This document shows, piece after piece, positions 51,819-60,504 of a DNA stretch of 64,000 bases (position 1 is its first letter; each line of letters starts with the position of its first letter). Origin of the DNA: Patulibacter minatonensis DSM 18081 (GTDB lineage Bacteria > Actinomycetota > Thermoleophilia > Solirubrobacterales > Solirubrobacteraceae); NCBI RefSeq assembly GCF_000519325.1, contig NZ_KI912613.1:3987859-4051858 (forward strand), in the 5' to 3' direction. The translations under genes were made by a program, and so were the position numbers. The notes under the pieces were generated by a model, which was not told the DNA's origin, made no database searches, and saw only the letters and a program-made list of their open reading frames with translations.

Positions 51819-52718
51819 GTGAAACGCCTGACCAGCGGCGTCGCCGTCGCGCTGACGCTCATGCTCGCCTCCGCCCCCGCGGCGATGGCCCAGGAGCCCG
51901 CCACCGGCGGCACCTCGACCGGTGGCACCTCGACCAGCACGACGCCATCGGACGGCACGACGACCACGACGCCGGGTGACGGCACGTCGACCACGCCCGG
52001 CGACGGCACGGCGCCGACCGACGGCACCTCGACGCCCGCCGCACCGAGCACGGGGACGCCATCTGCCACGAAGACGATCACGCTGACGAAGGCGCAGAAC
52101 AAGCTCGTCCAGCGGCGCATCCACGTGAAGGCGGACGGCGCCCTGGGCGCGAAGACCCGCACGGCGCTCAAGAAGTACCAGTCCAAGCGCAAGCTCACGA
52201 AGACCGGTCGCCCGAACCTCGAGACGATCAAGGCGATGAAGATGCCCTTCGCCGCCGCCGTCGAGCAGAAGCTCAGCGGCAAGGCCACCGGCACCGACGC
52301 GTCGACGACCACGCCCGCCGCGGGCGACATGTCCGCCGTCATCGCCGCCGCCCAGTCCGTCATCGGCACGCCGTACGCCAGCGGCGGCAACGACGCCTCC
52401 GGCTTCGACTGCTCGGGCCTCACGGTCTTCGCCTTCAAGACGGCCGGGATCACGCTCCCGCGCACGTCGTTCGAGCAGTACAAGGAGGGCACGGCGGTCC
52501 AGAAGGCCGACATCCAGCCGGGCGACCTCGTCTTCTTCTCCACCGCCGGCGCCGGCGCGTCCCACGTCGGGATCGCCACGAGCGCGACGACGGTGATCTC
52601 CGCCACCACCAAGGGCGTGATGGAGCACAAGATCGACGACGACTACTGGGGAGCCGCGTACGTCGGCGCCCGTCGCATCACCGCGACGGACACGACGACG
52701 GCGGCCGCACGCCGCTGA
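51819..52718 (+). CDS. NlpC/P60 peptidoglycan endopeptidase with PG-binding domain
   Basis: A 299-residue secreted hydrolase. The signal peptide ends at AMA-QEP (near residue 24), a Thr/Ser/Pro-rich linker follows (about 25-80), then a PG_binding_1-like domain (LTKAQNKLVQRRIHVKADGALGAKTRTALKKYQ, about 87-135), then an NlpC/P60 domain (about 170-290). Catalytic Cys198 is in GFDCSGLTVFAF and His249 in ASHVGIA. It cleaves D-Glu/meso-DAP-type bonds in stem peptides. The GTG start lies directly behind the c-di-AMP riboswitch, tying wall cutting to turgor signalling. A 12-bp hairpin terminator follows. Confidence 0.93.
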   Translation: MKRLTSGVAVALTLMLASAPAAMAQEPATGGTSTGGTSTSTTPSDGTTTTTPGDGTSTTPGDGTAPTDGTSTPAAPSTGTPSATKTITLTKAQNKLVQRRIHVKADGALGAKTRTALKKYQSKRKLTKTGRPNLETIKAMKMPFAAAVEQKLSGKATGTDASTTTPAAGDMSAVIAAAQSVIGTPYASGGNDASGFDCSGLTVFAFKTAGITLPRTSFEQYKEGTAVQKADIQPGDLVFFSTAGAGASHVGIATSATTVISATTKGVMEHKIDDDYWGAAYVGARRITATDTTTAAARR

Positions 52719-52758
52719 CGCGCCCACCGCCGCGCCCCGCGCGGCACCGCAGGACCAT

Positions 52759-52785
52759 CGAGGGCCGCCCACTGGGCGGCCCTCG
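52759..52785 (+). terminator. Hairpin terminator after the NlpC/P60 gene
   Basis: A perfect 12-bp stem CGAGGGCCGCCC/GGGCGGCCCTCG with a 3-nt loop, 41 bp past the stop, without a T-tract. Confidence 0.7.
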
Positions 52786-52852
52786 CCCGTTCCCGGGACC
52801 GGCCGGCGCACCTCGGGGACGGCTCCGGGTGGCGGATCCCGGGCGGTCGCGC

Positions 52853-52888
52853 TACTCTCGGTAGAGAAGATTGACTGACCAGTCAATC
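52853..52888 (+). promoter_or_regulatory. Acyl-CoA dehydrogenase promoter with TetR-family operator
   Basis: The -10 box is TACTCT (52853-52858). Just after the predicted start point is GATTGACTG, AC, CAGTCAATC (52869-52888), two perfect 9-bp arms. This is the TTGACTGACCAGTCAA-type site bound by TetR-family repressors of fatty-acid and aromatic degradation genes (FadR/PaaR-like). No TetR gene is in the window, so the repressor is encoded elsewhere. Confidence 0.75.
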
Positions 52889-52916
52889 TAGCCAGCCGCC
52901 AGCACGGAGACGCCAC

Positions 52917-54842
52917 GTGAGCACCGAACCGACCAGCGCCGAGTCCCGCAAGTTCGCCGAGGACGCCCGCGAGACCGAGTGGAAGCTCCCGAGCTTCGGC
53001 AAGGAGCTCTACCTGGGCGACTTCCAGTTCGACCTGATCCACCCGCTGCCGGCCGACGACGCCGAGAAGGCCGCGCGCGGCAAGGTCTTCCTCGAGAAGC
53101 TGCAGACGTTCCTCGAGAACGAGGTCGACCACCTCCAGATCGAGCGCGACGCGAAGATCCCCGAGCCCGTGATCGACGGGTTCAAGGAGCTCGGCGCGTT
53201 CGGCATGAAGGTGCCGCTGAAGTACGGCGGCCTCGGCCTCTCGCAGGTCGACTACAACCGCGCGCTGGCGATGGTCGGCACGTGGCACGGCTCGCTCGGC
53301 GCGCTGCTCTCCGCCCACCAGTCGATCGGCGTCTCCGAGCCGCTCCTGATCGCGGGCTCCGAGGAGCAGAAGCAGAAGTGGCTGCCGAAGGTCGCCAAGG
53401 ACCACATCTCGGCGTTCCTGCTCACGGAGCCCGACGTCGGCTCCGACCCGGCCCGCCTCGCCGCGCAGGCGATCCCGACCGCGGACGGCACCGGCTACCG
53501 CATCACCGGCCGCAAGCTGTGGGCGACCAACGGCGTCATCGCCGACATCGTCGTGATCATGGCCCGCGTCCCGAAGAGCGACGGCCACAAGGGCGGCGTC
53601 TCCGCCTTCGTCCTCGAGTACGACTCCGAGGGCATCACGGTCGAGAGCCGCAACCAGTTCATGGGCCTCAAGGGCATCGAGAACTCCGTCACGCGGCTCG
53701 ACGACGTCTTCGTGCCGGCCGAGAACCTGATCGGCAAGGAGGGCGAGGGCCTGAAGATCGCCTTCAAGACCCTCAACACCGGCCGCCTCGCGCTGCCCGC
53801 CATCTGCGCCGGCACCGCCAAGTGGGCCGCCCGCGTCTCCCGCGAGTTCGCCACCGAGCGCGTCCAGTGGGGCAAGCCGGTCGGCGAGCACGACCCGGTC
53901 GCGCAGAAGATCGCGTTCATCAACGCCACGGCGTTCGGCCTCGAGGCCGTCGTCGACGTCACCGCCCGCCTGTCGGACTCCAAGCGCTCCGACATCCGCA
54001 TCGAGGCCGCCGTCGGCAAGCTCGTCGGCTCCGAGCTCGGCTGGAAGGTCGTCGACGAGCTCGTCCAGATCCGCGGTGGCCGCGGCTACGAGACCGCCGA
54101 GTCGCTGAAGAACCGCGGCGAGCGCCCGGTCCCGGTCGAGCGCGCGCTGCGCGACATGCGCATCAACCGGATCTTCGAGGGCTCGACGGAGATCATGCAC
54201 CTGCAGATCGCCCGCGAGGCCGTCGACCAGCACCTGAAGATCGCCGGCGAGCTCATCGAGGGCGACGGCGGCCTGTCCGAGAAGGCGAAGCTCGCCGTCG
54301 GCGCCGGCAAGTTCTACGCCAAGTGGTTCCCGAACCTGACGACGGGCGAGGGCCAGAACCCGCGCTCCTACGACGAGTTCGGCGCGCTGGCCCAGCACCT
54401 GCGCTTCACGGAGCGCAACTCGCGCAAGCTCGCCCGCGTGACGTTCTACGCGATGGGTCGCCACGGCGCGAAGCTCGAGTCCAAGGGCGCCGTCCTCGGC
54501 CGCATCGTCGACATCGGCGGCGAGCTCTTCTCGATCGCCGCGACCGTCGCGTACGCCGAGGCGCAGAAGAAGGCGCACCCGGAGCGCGCCCGCGAGATCG
54601 ACGAGCTCGCCGGTCTCTTCTGCCTGCAGGCGCGGCGCCGCACGAAGGACCTCTTCCACGGGCTGCGCAGCAACGAGGACGACGAGAACTTCGAGCTCGC
54701 GCAGAAGGTCCTGACGGGCCGGTACACGTTCCTCGAGGAGGGCATCCCGTACGACGAGACGGCGACCGAGTCGCTGTTCGGCGCGGACTACCGCCAGCCC
54801 GTGGCCGGGTCGGGCAAGGACGCCGAGCCCGTCGAGGCCTGA
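52917..54842 (+). CDS. Acyl-CoA dehydrogenase (long, ~640-residue type)
   Basis: A 641-residue FAD-dependent dehydrogenase for the first step of beta-oxidation. It has LKVPLKYGGLGLSQVDYNRAL, AFLLTEPDVGSDPARLAAQA, GRKLWATNG, the FAD and substrate blocks around NTGRLALPAICAGTAKW, and RINRIFEGSTEIMHLQIAREA with the catalytic Glu region. The extra C-terminal ~200 helical residues (for example TFYAMGRHGAKLESKGAVLGRIVDI) match the long-chain (ACAD9/VLCAD-like) group rather than the 380-residue short-chain enzymes. GTG 52917 has GGAG at 52906-52909. The TetR-type operator upstream suggests induction by a long-chain acyl-CoA or related ligand. Confidence 0.93.
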   Translation: MSTEPTSAESRKFAEDARETEWKLPSFGKELYLGDFQFDLIHPLPADDAEKAARGKVFLEKLQTFLENEVDHLQIERDAKIPEPVIDGFKELGAFGMKVPLKYGGLGLSQVDYNRALAMVGTWHGSLGALLSAHQSIGVSEPLLIAGSEEQKQKWLPKVAKDHISAFLLTEPDVGSDPARLAAQAIPTADGTGYRITGRKLWATNGVIADIVVIMARVPKSDGHKGGVSAFVLEYDSEGITVESRNQFMGLKGIENSVTRLDDVFVPAENLIGKEGEGLKIAFKTLNTGRLALPAICAGTAKWAARVSREFATERVQWGKPVGEHDPVAQKIAFINATAFGLEAVVDVTARLSDSKRSDIRIEAAVGKLVGSELGWKVVDELVQIRGGRGYETAESLKNRGERPVPVERALRDMRINRIFEGSTEIMHLQIAREAVDQHLKIAGELIEGDGGLSEKAKLAVGAGKFYAKWFPNLTTGEGQNPRSYDEFGALAQHLRFTERNSRKLARVTFYAMGRHGAKLESKGAVLGRIVDIGGELFSIAATVAYAEAQKKAHPERAREIDELAGLFCLQARRRTKDLFHGLRSNEDDENFELAQKVLTGRYTFLEEGIPYDETATESLFGADYRQPVAGSGKDAEPVEA

Positions 54843-54913
54843 GTCGTCGCCCGGGAGGCCCCGGACGGGACACGACGAGGGCGGGGGAGCACCTCCTCCG
54901 CACCGAGCAGCAC

Positions 54914-54940
54914 CCGGGGGCGCCGTCGAGGCGCCCCCGG
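54914..54940 (+). terminator. Hairpin terminator after acyl-CoA dehydrogenase
   Basis: A perfect 11-bp stem CCGGGGGCGCC/GGCGCCCCCGG with loop GTCGA, about 70 bp past the stop. The remaining ~145 bp to the next gene hold nothing else I recognise. Confidence 0.7.
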
Positions 54941-55086
54941 CGCGTTCCCGGGGCGCCCGGCCGGCGTCCCGCGAAACCTGCGGCGTACGCAGCGATTTCC
55001 GGCAACCGGCGCGCCGAGCACCGTGTTCGTGCATGCCGTCGACATCCGGGGGCATCCAGTTGCGGAGGTCCGCCGTTCTACCTGAC

Positions 55087-55791
55087 ATGACAACGACGCA
55101 CTTCCGCGGTTCCTTCTTCACCCGGACTCTTCCGGCCCTCGCCATGACCGGCGCCCTCGCCCTTGGCGTGACCGCGTGCGGCGACGACGACAGCGACCCC
55201 GTCACGACCAACGGCGGCGGCGCCCAGAGCACGAAGCCGGAGGCCGAGGTCAAGGACGTCACGGGCGGCATCACCCGCGTCACGCTCGACGCCGGCTTCG
55301 TCAAGGCGCTGACCTCCCTGAAGGTCACCCCGGCCCCGGTCGGCGACGCGAACATCAGCGACAAGGGCGTCGCGAGCTTCCCCGTCACCGGCGGCAGCGT
55401 GAAGTACTACAAGCCGAGCGGCCCGGTCCAGCCCTACGTGCAGGGCGAGCTCGACCACGACGGCTCCGGTCTCTCGCTGACCGCCGGCGGCAAGAAGACC
55501 GAGCTCGAGGACTTCGTCATCGACCCGGGCACCTCGACGCTGACCGGCAAGGTCTCCGTCGACGGCAAGGTCGCCGCCCCGTCCGCCCCGCTCTTCTTCC
55601 TCGACGGCCGCACGCTGAAGCCGCTGCGCCTGAACGAGCAGAAGACGAAGGCGATCCTCGAGGGCACGACCGTCAAGCTCAAGCAGGAGGCCGCCGACCT
55701 GCTGAACAAGACCTACAGCCTCACCGGCGCCAACGCGCTGAAGGCCGGCCTCGTCATCGGCGTCGCGAAGATCACCGTCCCGGTCAAGTAG
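55087..55791 (+). CDS. Hypothetical lipoprotein with HtaA-like beta repeat pattern
   Basis: A 234-residue lipoprotein: basic N-terminus, hydrophobic span (LALGVTAC lipobox near residue 32), acidic linker DDDSDP, then a ~190-residue beta-rich domain. Its pattern (TRVTLDAGFVKALTSLKVTPAPVG, FPVTGGSVKYYKPSGPVQPYVQGELDHDGSGLSL, LEDFVIDPGTSTLTGKVSVDG, PLFFLDGRTLKPL) resembles secreted HtaA-type or related adhesion/binding domains in actinobacteria. I cannot assign a ligand. The neighbouring siderophore-interacting protein makes an iron or haem link possible but unproven. ATG 55087 fits the signal peptide. Confidence 0.65.
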   Translation: MTTTHFRGSFFTRTLPALAMTGALALGVTACGDDDSDPVTTNGGGAQSTKPEAEVKDVTGGITRVTLDAGFVKALTSLKVTPAPVGDANISDKGVASFPVTGGSVKYYKPSGPVQPYVQGELDHDGSGLSLTAGGKKTELEDFVIDPGTSTLTGKVSVDGKVAAPSAPLFFLDGRTLKPLRLNEQKTKAILEGTTVKLKQEAADLLNKTYSLTGANALKAGLVIGVAKITVPVK

Positions 55792-55796
55792 TCCAC

Positions 55797-55829
55797 GGTC
55801 GCTGCGCCGCCCCGGGCGGCGGAGCGACC
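55797..55829 (+). terminator. Stem-loop after the lipoprotein gene
   Basis: GGTCGCT/AGCGACC plus CGCCGCCC/GGGCGGCG with one mismatch between, 6 bp after the stop. Confidence 0.65.
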
Positions 55830-55932
55830 CAGCGGCACCCGACGCCGTCGCCGGAGCACCTCCGGCGGCGGCGTCCGTCGTTCCGGGCGCGCACACGGGC
55901 CGACGGGAGCACTGTTGTACGGTCTCCCTAAC

Positions 55933-56793
55933 ATGGCCGACGCTTCTCCGACGAGCACCCCTCGACCCGCCCGCCGCGCCGTGCGCACCACGGTGCAGCG
56001 CGTGGACCGGGTCTCCCCGCACGTCCTCCGGGTCGTCCTCGGCGGCCCCGGGCTCGACGGCTTCGGGGCCGGCGCGTTCACGGACCACTACGTGAAGCTC
56101 CTCTTCCCGCCCGCCGGAGCGCCGTACGGTCCCGATTACGACCTCGCGGAGGTCCGCGGGACCCTGCCGAAGGACCAGTGGCCGCGGACGCGGACCTACA
56201 CGGTCCGCGACTGGGATCCCGCGACGCTCGAGCTCACGATCGACGTCGTGCAGCACGGCGACACCGGGCTCGCGGGTCCGTGGGCCGCCGCGGCCCGGCC
56301 GGGGGACGTCCTGCAGCTGCTCGGACCGGGCGGGGCCTACGCACCGGACCCGGACGCCGACTGGCACCTGCTCGTCGGAGACGCGTCGGTGCTACCGGCG
56401 ATCGCCGCATCGCTGCCGCGGATCCCCGCGGGCGTCCCGGTCCACGTCGTCGCCGAGGTGCACGACGCCTCCGAGGAGCAGGAGCTCGCGTCGCCCGGCG
56501 ACCTCCGGGTCACGTGGCTCCACCGTGGCGACAGCGGTGCCGTGCCACCGGCGGACGAGCCGCTGGCCGTCGCCGTCCGGGAGCTCGAGTTCCCGCCCGG
56601 CCGGGTCCACGCCTTCGTCCACGGGGAGGCCGTCGTGGTCCGCGAGCTGCGGCGTCACCTGCTCGCCGACCGCGGCCTCGAGAAGGGCGACCTCTCGATC
56701 TCCGGCTACTGGAAGCGCGCGCTGGACGAGGACGGCTGGCAGTCGTCGAAGGCCGCGTGGAACGCCGAGGTCGAGGCCGACGTGCGGGCGTAG
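55933..56793 (+). CDS. Siderophore-interacting protein (FAD-dependent ferric reductase)
   Basis: A 286-residue flavoprotein of the ViuB/SIP family that reduces ferric siderophores in the cytoplasm to release iron. The FAD-binding domain shows VVLGGPGLDGFGAGAFTDHYVKLLF and the characteristic RTYTVRDWD. The NAD(P)H-like domain has HLLVGDASVLPAIAASLPRIP, VHAFVHGEAVVVRELRRHLL and the family's C-terminal SGYWKRALDEDGW. ATG 55933 lies 9 nt after TACGGT, a possible -10 box. No siderophore synthesis or uptake gene adjoins it. Confidence 0.9.
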   Translation: MADASPTSTPRPARRAVRTTVQRVDRVSPHVLRVVLGGPGLDGFGAGAFTDHYVKLLFPPAGAPYGPDYDLAEVRGTLPKDQWPRTRTYTVRDWDPATLELTIDVVQHGDTGLAGPWAAAARPGDVLQLLGPGGAYAPDPDADWHLLVGDASVLPAIAASLPRIPAGVPVHVVAEVHDASEEQELASPGDLRVTWLHRGDSGAVPPADEPLAVAVRELEFPPGRVHAFVHGEAVVVRELRRHLLADRGLEKGDLSISGYWKRALDEDGWQSSKAAWNAEVEADVRA

Positions 56794-56859
56794 GGTCGGG
56801 CGTCGCCCGATCGGTGCGCGGACGGTCAGCGATGCCGGTCGTCGTGCCGTCCCGCGGTG

Positions 56860-56879
56860 CGGTTACGGTACCGTAGCCG
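56860..56879. promoter_or_regulatory. TetR-like dyad upstream of the ABC1 kinase gene
   Basis: CGGTTACGGTACCGTAGCCG: a perfect 12-bp core TACGGTACCGTA within a 20-bp near-palindrome (one mismatched pair). It lies 66 bp after the siderophore-interacting gene and 98 bp before the kinase gene. The form is typical of TetR-family operators, but no regulator gene is nearby. Confidence 0.5.
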
Positions 56880-56977
56880 GAAGGACGGGCGGCCGCCGGA
56901 TCGACAGGGGCGGGCCCGCCACCGCACGATGCCCGACCTCACACAGTTAACATGCGTGCACTGAGACGGTCACGGTC

Positions 56978-58528
56978 ATGACGCCCCGTTCGGCCGCCGC
57001 CGCACCGCCGCTGCCCCCACGCCCGGCGCTGCTGCGCGCCTCGACCCGACTGGCCGCCGTCGACGGCCTGACCGCGTGGGCGCTCGAGGCGGAGGCGTCG
57101 GCGGTCGCGCGCCGGGCGGCCCTCGCGCGGGACGCCGAGCGCCTCGCCGCGCCCCGGATCTGGCCCGACACGGTCGGCTCGCTCGCGACCACCACCTGGC
57201 GGGTCGCCCGCGCCGCGGCCCCCGACGCCCCGCTGGCGCTGCTGTCCGCGGCGGCGGCCGCCACCGGGCTCCCCGTGGCACCTCCCGGCGGGGGCGACGG
57301 CACCATCGAGCGGGCCGACCGCCTCGTGCGCGCCGGCGGCCCCGCGTACGTGAAGCTCGGCCAGTTCATCGCGAGCGCGCGCGGCCTGCTGCCGGACGAG
57401 TGGGTCGACGCGTTCGCCTGGTGCCGCGACGAGGCGCCGCCGATGTCCCCCGGCGTCGCGGAGGAGGTCGTCCGTCGCGAGCTCGGGGACCTCGACGCGT
57501 TCTCCTCGTTCGAGTCCGAGCCGCTCGCCGCCGGATCGATCGGTCAGGTCCACCGGGCGGTGCTGCGGGACGGCACCGAGGTCGTCGTCAAGGTCCGCCG
57601 CCCGGGCCTGCGCCGCGCGTTCCGCTCGGACATCGAGACGCTCGCGCTCGTCTGCGCCGCCGCCGACCGGATGCACCAGGGCGTGCGTGCGGCGAACCTG
57701 CCCGGGTTCGTCACGCTCTTCGCGCAGCTGACGCTCGAGGAGCTCGACTTCCGCCTCGAGGCCGCGAACCTCGTCGAGAGCGTCGCCGTGCTGGAGGACC
57801 TGGGAGCGGACGACGTCCGGGTCCCGCGGCCGTTCCCGGCGCTGACGACCGAGCGGCTGCTCGTCATGGAGCTGCTGCCCGGCGTCTCCTACACCCGACT
57901 GCCGGCCGCGGCGGTGGCGGGCGACGCGGGCGCGCGGCTCTTCACCGCGGGCGTGCGCGGCGTGCTGGAGGCCACGATCGTCCACGGGCTCTTCCACGGC
58001 GACCTGCACGCCGGGAACGTCCTCGTCGAGGGCGACACGTTCTCGATGGTCGACTTCGGCATGTGCGGCCGGCTCGACGCCCCGCAGCGCGCGGGTCTCG
58101 TGCGGTTCCTGCTCGGGTTCGCGGCGTCCGACGCGCGCGCCCAGGTCGAGGCGATGCGGACCTTCGGGGCGATCGACGAGGGCGCCGACGTGGAGGCGCT
58201 CGTCCAGAGCCTGCAGCGCGACCTCTCGCGCCTCGACGCGCGGACCGACGGCCAGGTCACGTTCGACCGGCTGGGGGAGACCCTGGGACGGCTGCTGCGG
58301 ACCCTCGCGGCCGGCGGGTTCCGGATGCCGAAGGAGCTCGTCCTCTTCTTCAAGAACCTGCTCTACCTCTCGGGCTTCGCGGCGGCCGTGGCGCCCGACG
58401 CCGACGTCCTGGCGGTCGTCTCCGGGATCCTCGCCGACCTGTTCGGGCGCGACGGCGGGGCGCTCGCCGCCGAACTGCTCCCGGCGGCCCCGGCCGCAGG
58501 TGCGACCCCGGGTGGTCCCGACGCGTAG
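56978..58528 (+). CDS. ABC1/UbiB (AarF) family atypical kinase
   Basis: A 516-residue member of the UbiB/ABC1 family, ATPases linked to isoprenoid quinone synthesis and membrane lipid handling. The family's own KxGQ motif appears as YVKLGQFIASARGLLPDEW near residue 124; the modified P-loop AAGSIGQVH near 184; VKVRRPGL with the ATP lysine; the ExD motif ELDFRLEAANL; catalytic HGDLHAGNVL near 340; and metal-binding MVDFGMCG near 358. There are no strong C-terminal membrane spans. ATG 56978 is used; ATG 56952 upstream is out of frame. It stands alone behind a TetR-like dyad. Confidence 0.92.
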   Translation: MTPRSAAAAPPLPPRPALLRASTRLAAVDGLTAWALEAEASAVARRAALARDAERLAAPRIWPDTVGSLATTTWRVARAAAPDAPLALLSAAAAATGLPVAPPGGGDGTIERADRLVRAGGPAYVKLGQFIASARGLLPDEWVDAFAWCRDEAPPMSPGVAEEVVRRELGDLDAFSSFESEPLAAGSIGQVHRAVLRDGTEVVVKVRRPGLRRAFRSDIETLALVCAAADRMHQGVRAANLPGFVTLFAQLTLEELDFRLEAANLVESVAVLEDLGADDVRVPRPFPALTTERLLVMELLPGVSYTRLPAAAVAGDAGARLFTAGVRGVLEATIVHGLFHGDLHAGNVLVEGDTFSMVDFGMCGRLDAPQRAGLVRFLLGFAASDARAQVEAMRTFGAIDEGADVEALVQSLQRDLSRLDARTDGQVTFDRLGETLGRLLRTLAAGGFRMPKELVLFFKNLLYLSGFAAAVAPDADVLAVVSGILADLFGRDGGALAAELLPAAPAAGATPGGPDA

Positions 58529-58582
58529 CCCGGGGACCGGGCGTCGCACACGGGCCGCGGGTGGGTCCTCCGTCATCCGCCC

Positions 58583-58603
58583 CCGGCCGATCCCGTCGGC
58601 CGG
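58583..58603. terminator. Hairpin between converging ABC1 kinase and phytoene synthase genes
   Basis: CCGGCCGA/TCGGCCGG with a 5-nt loop in the 103-bp gap; a bidirectional terminator candidate. Confidence 0.5.
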
Positions 58604-58631
58604 CGGGTCCGCGGCCGGCCGTGGCCCGCGG

Positions 58632-59489
58632 TCAGCCGCCGCGGAACGCCGTCGCGGCGATCGGCACGAGGTCGCGGGCCCCGACCGTGGTGCGGCCGGC
58701 GAGGACGTCGTAGCCGAGGGCCTCGACCCGGTCGAGCACGCGCCCGTAGACCGCGCGGGCGAGCCGCATGCCGCGGCGCATGGACACCGGCACGTGGTCC
58801 TCGACCTCGACCGTGTCGGCGAACAGCCCGCGGGCGCGGGCGACGTCGTCGGCGATCCGGCCGCGCAGCAGGGGGGAGGCGACGCCGCGACGGAGCTCGT
58901 CCTCGTCCAGCCCCGGCAGGTAGACGCGGTCCATCGCCCAGTCCTCGCGGACGTCGCGGATGAAGTTCGTGAGCTGGAAGGCGACCCCCAGCCGCGCCAG
59001 GGGCTCGGTCCCCTCGCCGCGGGCGTCCAGGAGCGGGGCCATCAGCCGGCCGACCGTGGCCGCGCTGCCGTTCATGTAACGGTCCAGCGCTTGGTCGTCG
59101 GGGATCCGCACCCGGTCGGCGCAGTCGACGCGCATCGACTGCATGTACGTCTCCAGCAGGTGCAGCGGCATGTCGTGCCGGCGGCCGGCGTCGGCGAGCG
59201 CGGCGAGGACCGGGTGGTCGGGGCGTCGGCCGTCCACGGCCTCCTGCAGCGCCCGCTGCCACGCGTCGAGCGCCGCGCGCCGGGTCTCGGGGGTGGAGGC
59301 GCGACCGCGGCCGTCGACGATCTCGTCCGCGCCCCGGAGGAAGCCGTAGAGCGCATGGACCGCGGGGCGGGTCCTGCGGGGGAGGCGGGCGGTCGCGAGG
59401 AAGAACGTCGGATCGTGCCGGCACTGCATGCGGCGACAGCGGTCGTAGGCGGTGGCGACCGCGTCCTGCGGTGAGGTTCGGGTGAGCAC
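58632..59489 (-). CDS. Phytoene/squalene synthase family protein
   Basis: A 285-residue head-to-head prenyl synthase. It has the first aspartate-rich region in YGFLRGADEIVDG, MRVDCADRV, and the second in GVAFQLTNFIRDVREDWAMDRVYLP. It condenses two GGPP or FPP molecules to make carotenoid or squalene/hopanoid precursors. Sequence alone does not separate the two. No desaturase or cyclase gene is adjacent, so the pathway is split elsewhere in the genome. GTG 59489 is the start. The MOSC gene lies 84 bp upstream in the same direction. Confidence 0.88.
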   Translation of the reverse strand: MLTRTSPQDAVATAYDRCRRMQCRHDPTFFLATARLPRRTRPAVHALYGFLRGADEIVDGRGRASTPETRRAALDAWQRALQEAVDGRRPDHPVLAALADAGRRHDMPLHLLETYMQSMRVDCADRVRIPDDQALDRYMNGSAATVGRLMAPLLDARGEGTEPLARLGVAFQLTNFIRDVREDWAMDRVYLPGLDEDELRRGVASPLLRGRIADDVARARGLFADTVEVEDHVPVSMRRGMRLARAVYGRVLDRVEALGYDVLAGRTTVGARDLVPIAATAFRGG

Positions 59490-59573
59490 GCACCCCTATC
59501 GTCCCAGTGCGGGCGCCCGCGCACAACGCGGACCCGTCGCGCGCCACCCGACGACGCGCCAGGCCGCCGCCGG

Positions 59574-60377
59574 TCAGTCCTCGAACACCAGGGCGTCGCC
59601 CACGCGGACGGCTCCCGGCTCGAGGACGCGGGCGTACACGCCGAGGGCGACGCCGGGTCCGAGCTCGGTCTCCTGCATCCCGCGGTAGGCCTTGATCATG
59701 CGGACGACGGGGAGGTCGCGGCCACCCTCGTCCGGGTGCCGGGTGACGCCGGCGCATCGCGGGACGGGCCCGCCGACCTCGATCAGCGCCCGTCCGACGC
59801 GGACGGTCCGGCCGGCCCACCCGTCCTCGGCGTGGGCCGGCGTACCGGACACCGCGAGGAGCATCCGGAACCGGCGCGGGTCGACCGTCCCGACCCCGGC
59901 GCGCTCGGCCAGGTGCGTGACGGTGGCCTCGCCGAGGACCGTGACGGGGTGGACGTCGGAGCCGTCCCCGGCACGGTCGAGCAGCACCAGCCGGACGTCC
60001 TTCCCGGCCCGCTCCGACAGCAGCGCCGACCACGGTCCCTCGACCACGTGGCCCGGCGTCGTCCGCAGCCCGAACATGTCGACGCCGACCGGGTCGCCCG
60101 GGACGACGGTCGCGTCCCAGCGGCCGCCGTCGCGGTCGCGGACGTCGAGCCGCCCCGACCCGCGGTCGTACCGCGCGGTGAGGTCGACCCAGGCACCCGT
60201 CTTCGTGATCGATACGAGCCGGCCCCGGTCGTCGACGACGACGAAGTCGCGGTCCCCGACCGCCCCGGAGCGCTCGAGCCGCACCTCGTCCGGGTGCTGG
60301 AGCGCGAAGCCCTTGATCGGGGTGACCGACAGGCGGGTCACCCGCGGCGCGTGGTCCTCGCGGTCGGTGCTCGCCAT
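59574..60377 (-). CDS. MOSC-domain protein
   Basis: A 267-residue protein with an N-terminal MOSC beta-barrel (LSVTPIKGFALQHPDEVRLERSGAVGDRDFVVVDDRGR) and a MOSC domain containing VDPRRFRMLLAVSG and the Cys in VPRCAGVTRHPDEG. MOSC proteins bind molybdenum cofactor sulfide and act on N-hydroxylated substrates or sulfur transfer. The single conserved Cys in PRCAGVTRHP is present, consistent with Moco binding. It may be co-transcribed with the prenyl synthase, though no functional link is known. Confidence 0.88.
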   Translation of the reverse strand: MASTDREDHAPRVTRLSVTPIKGFALQHPDEVRLERSGAVGDRDFVVVDDRGRLVSITKTGAWVDLTARYDRGSGRLDVRDRDGGRWDATVVPGDPVGVDMFGLRTTPGHVVEGPWSALLSERAGKDVRLVLLDRAGDGSDVHPVTVLGEATVTHLAERAGVGTVDPRRFRMLLAVSGTPAHAEDGWAGRTVRVGRALIEVGGPVPRCAGVTRHPDEGGRDLPVVRMIKAYRGMQETELGPGVALGVYARVLEPGAVRVGDALVFED

Positions 60378-60492
60378 GCGCGGACGCTACGCGATCCGCC
60401 GGGCGCGCAGCACGGCCCGACGGGTGTCGCGGTCGGCGGACACGCGTCGTCGCCGGGCCGTGGAACCGGTCGCCGGCCGGGAATCGATGGTC

Positions 60493-60498
60493 TACGCT
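60493..60498 (+). promoter_or_regulatory. -10 box (TACGCT) of the DUF2277 gene, leaderless type
   Basis: TACGCT ends 6 nt before ATG 60505. Confidence 0.55.
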
Positions 60499-60504
60499 GG
60501 CGAC

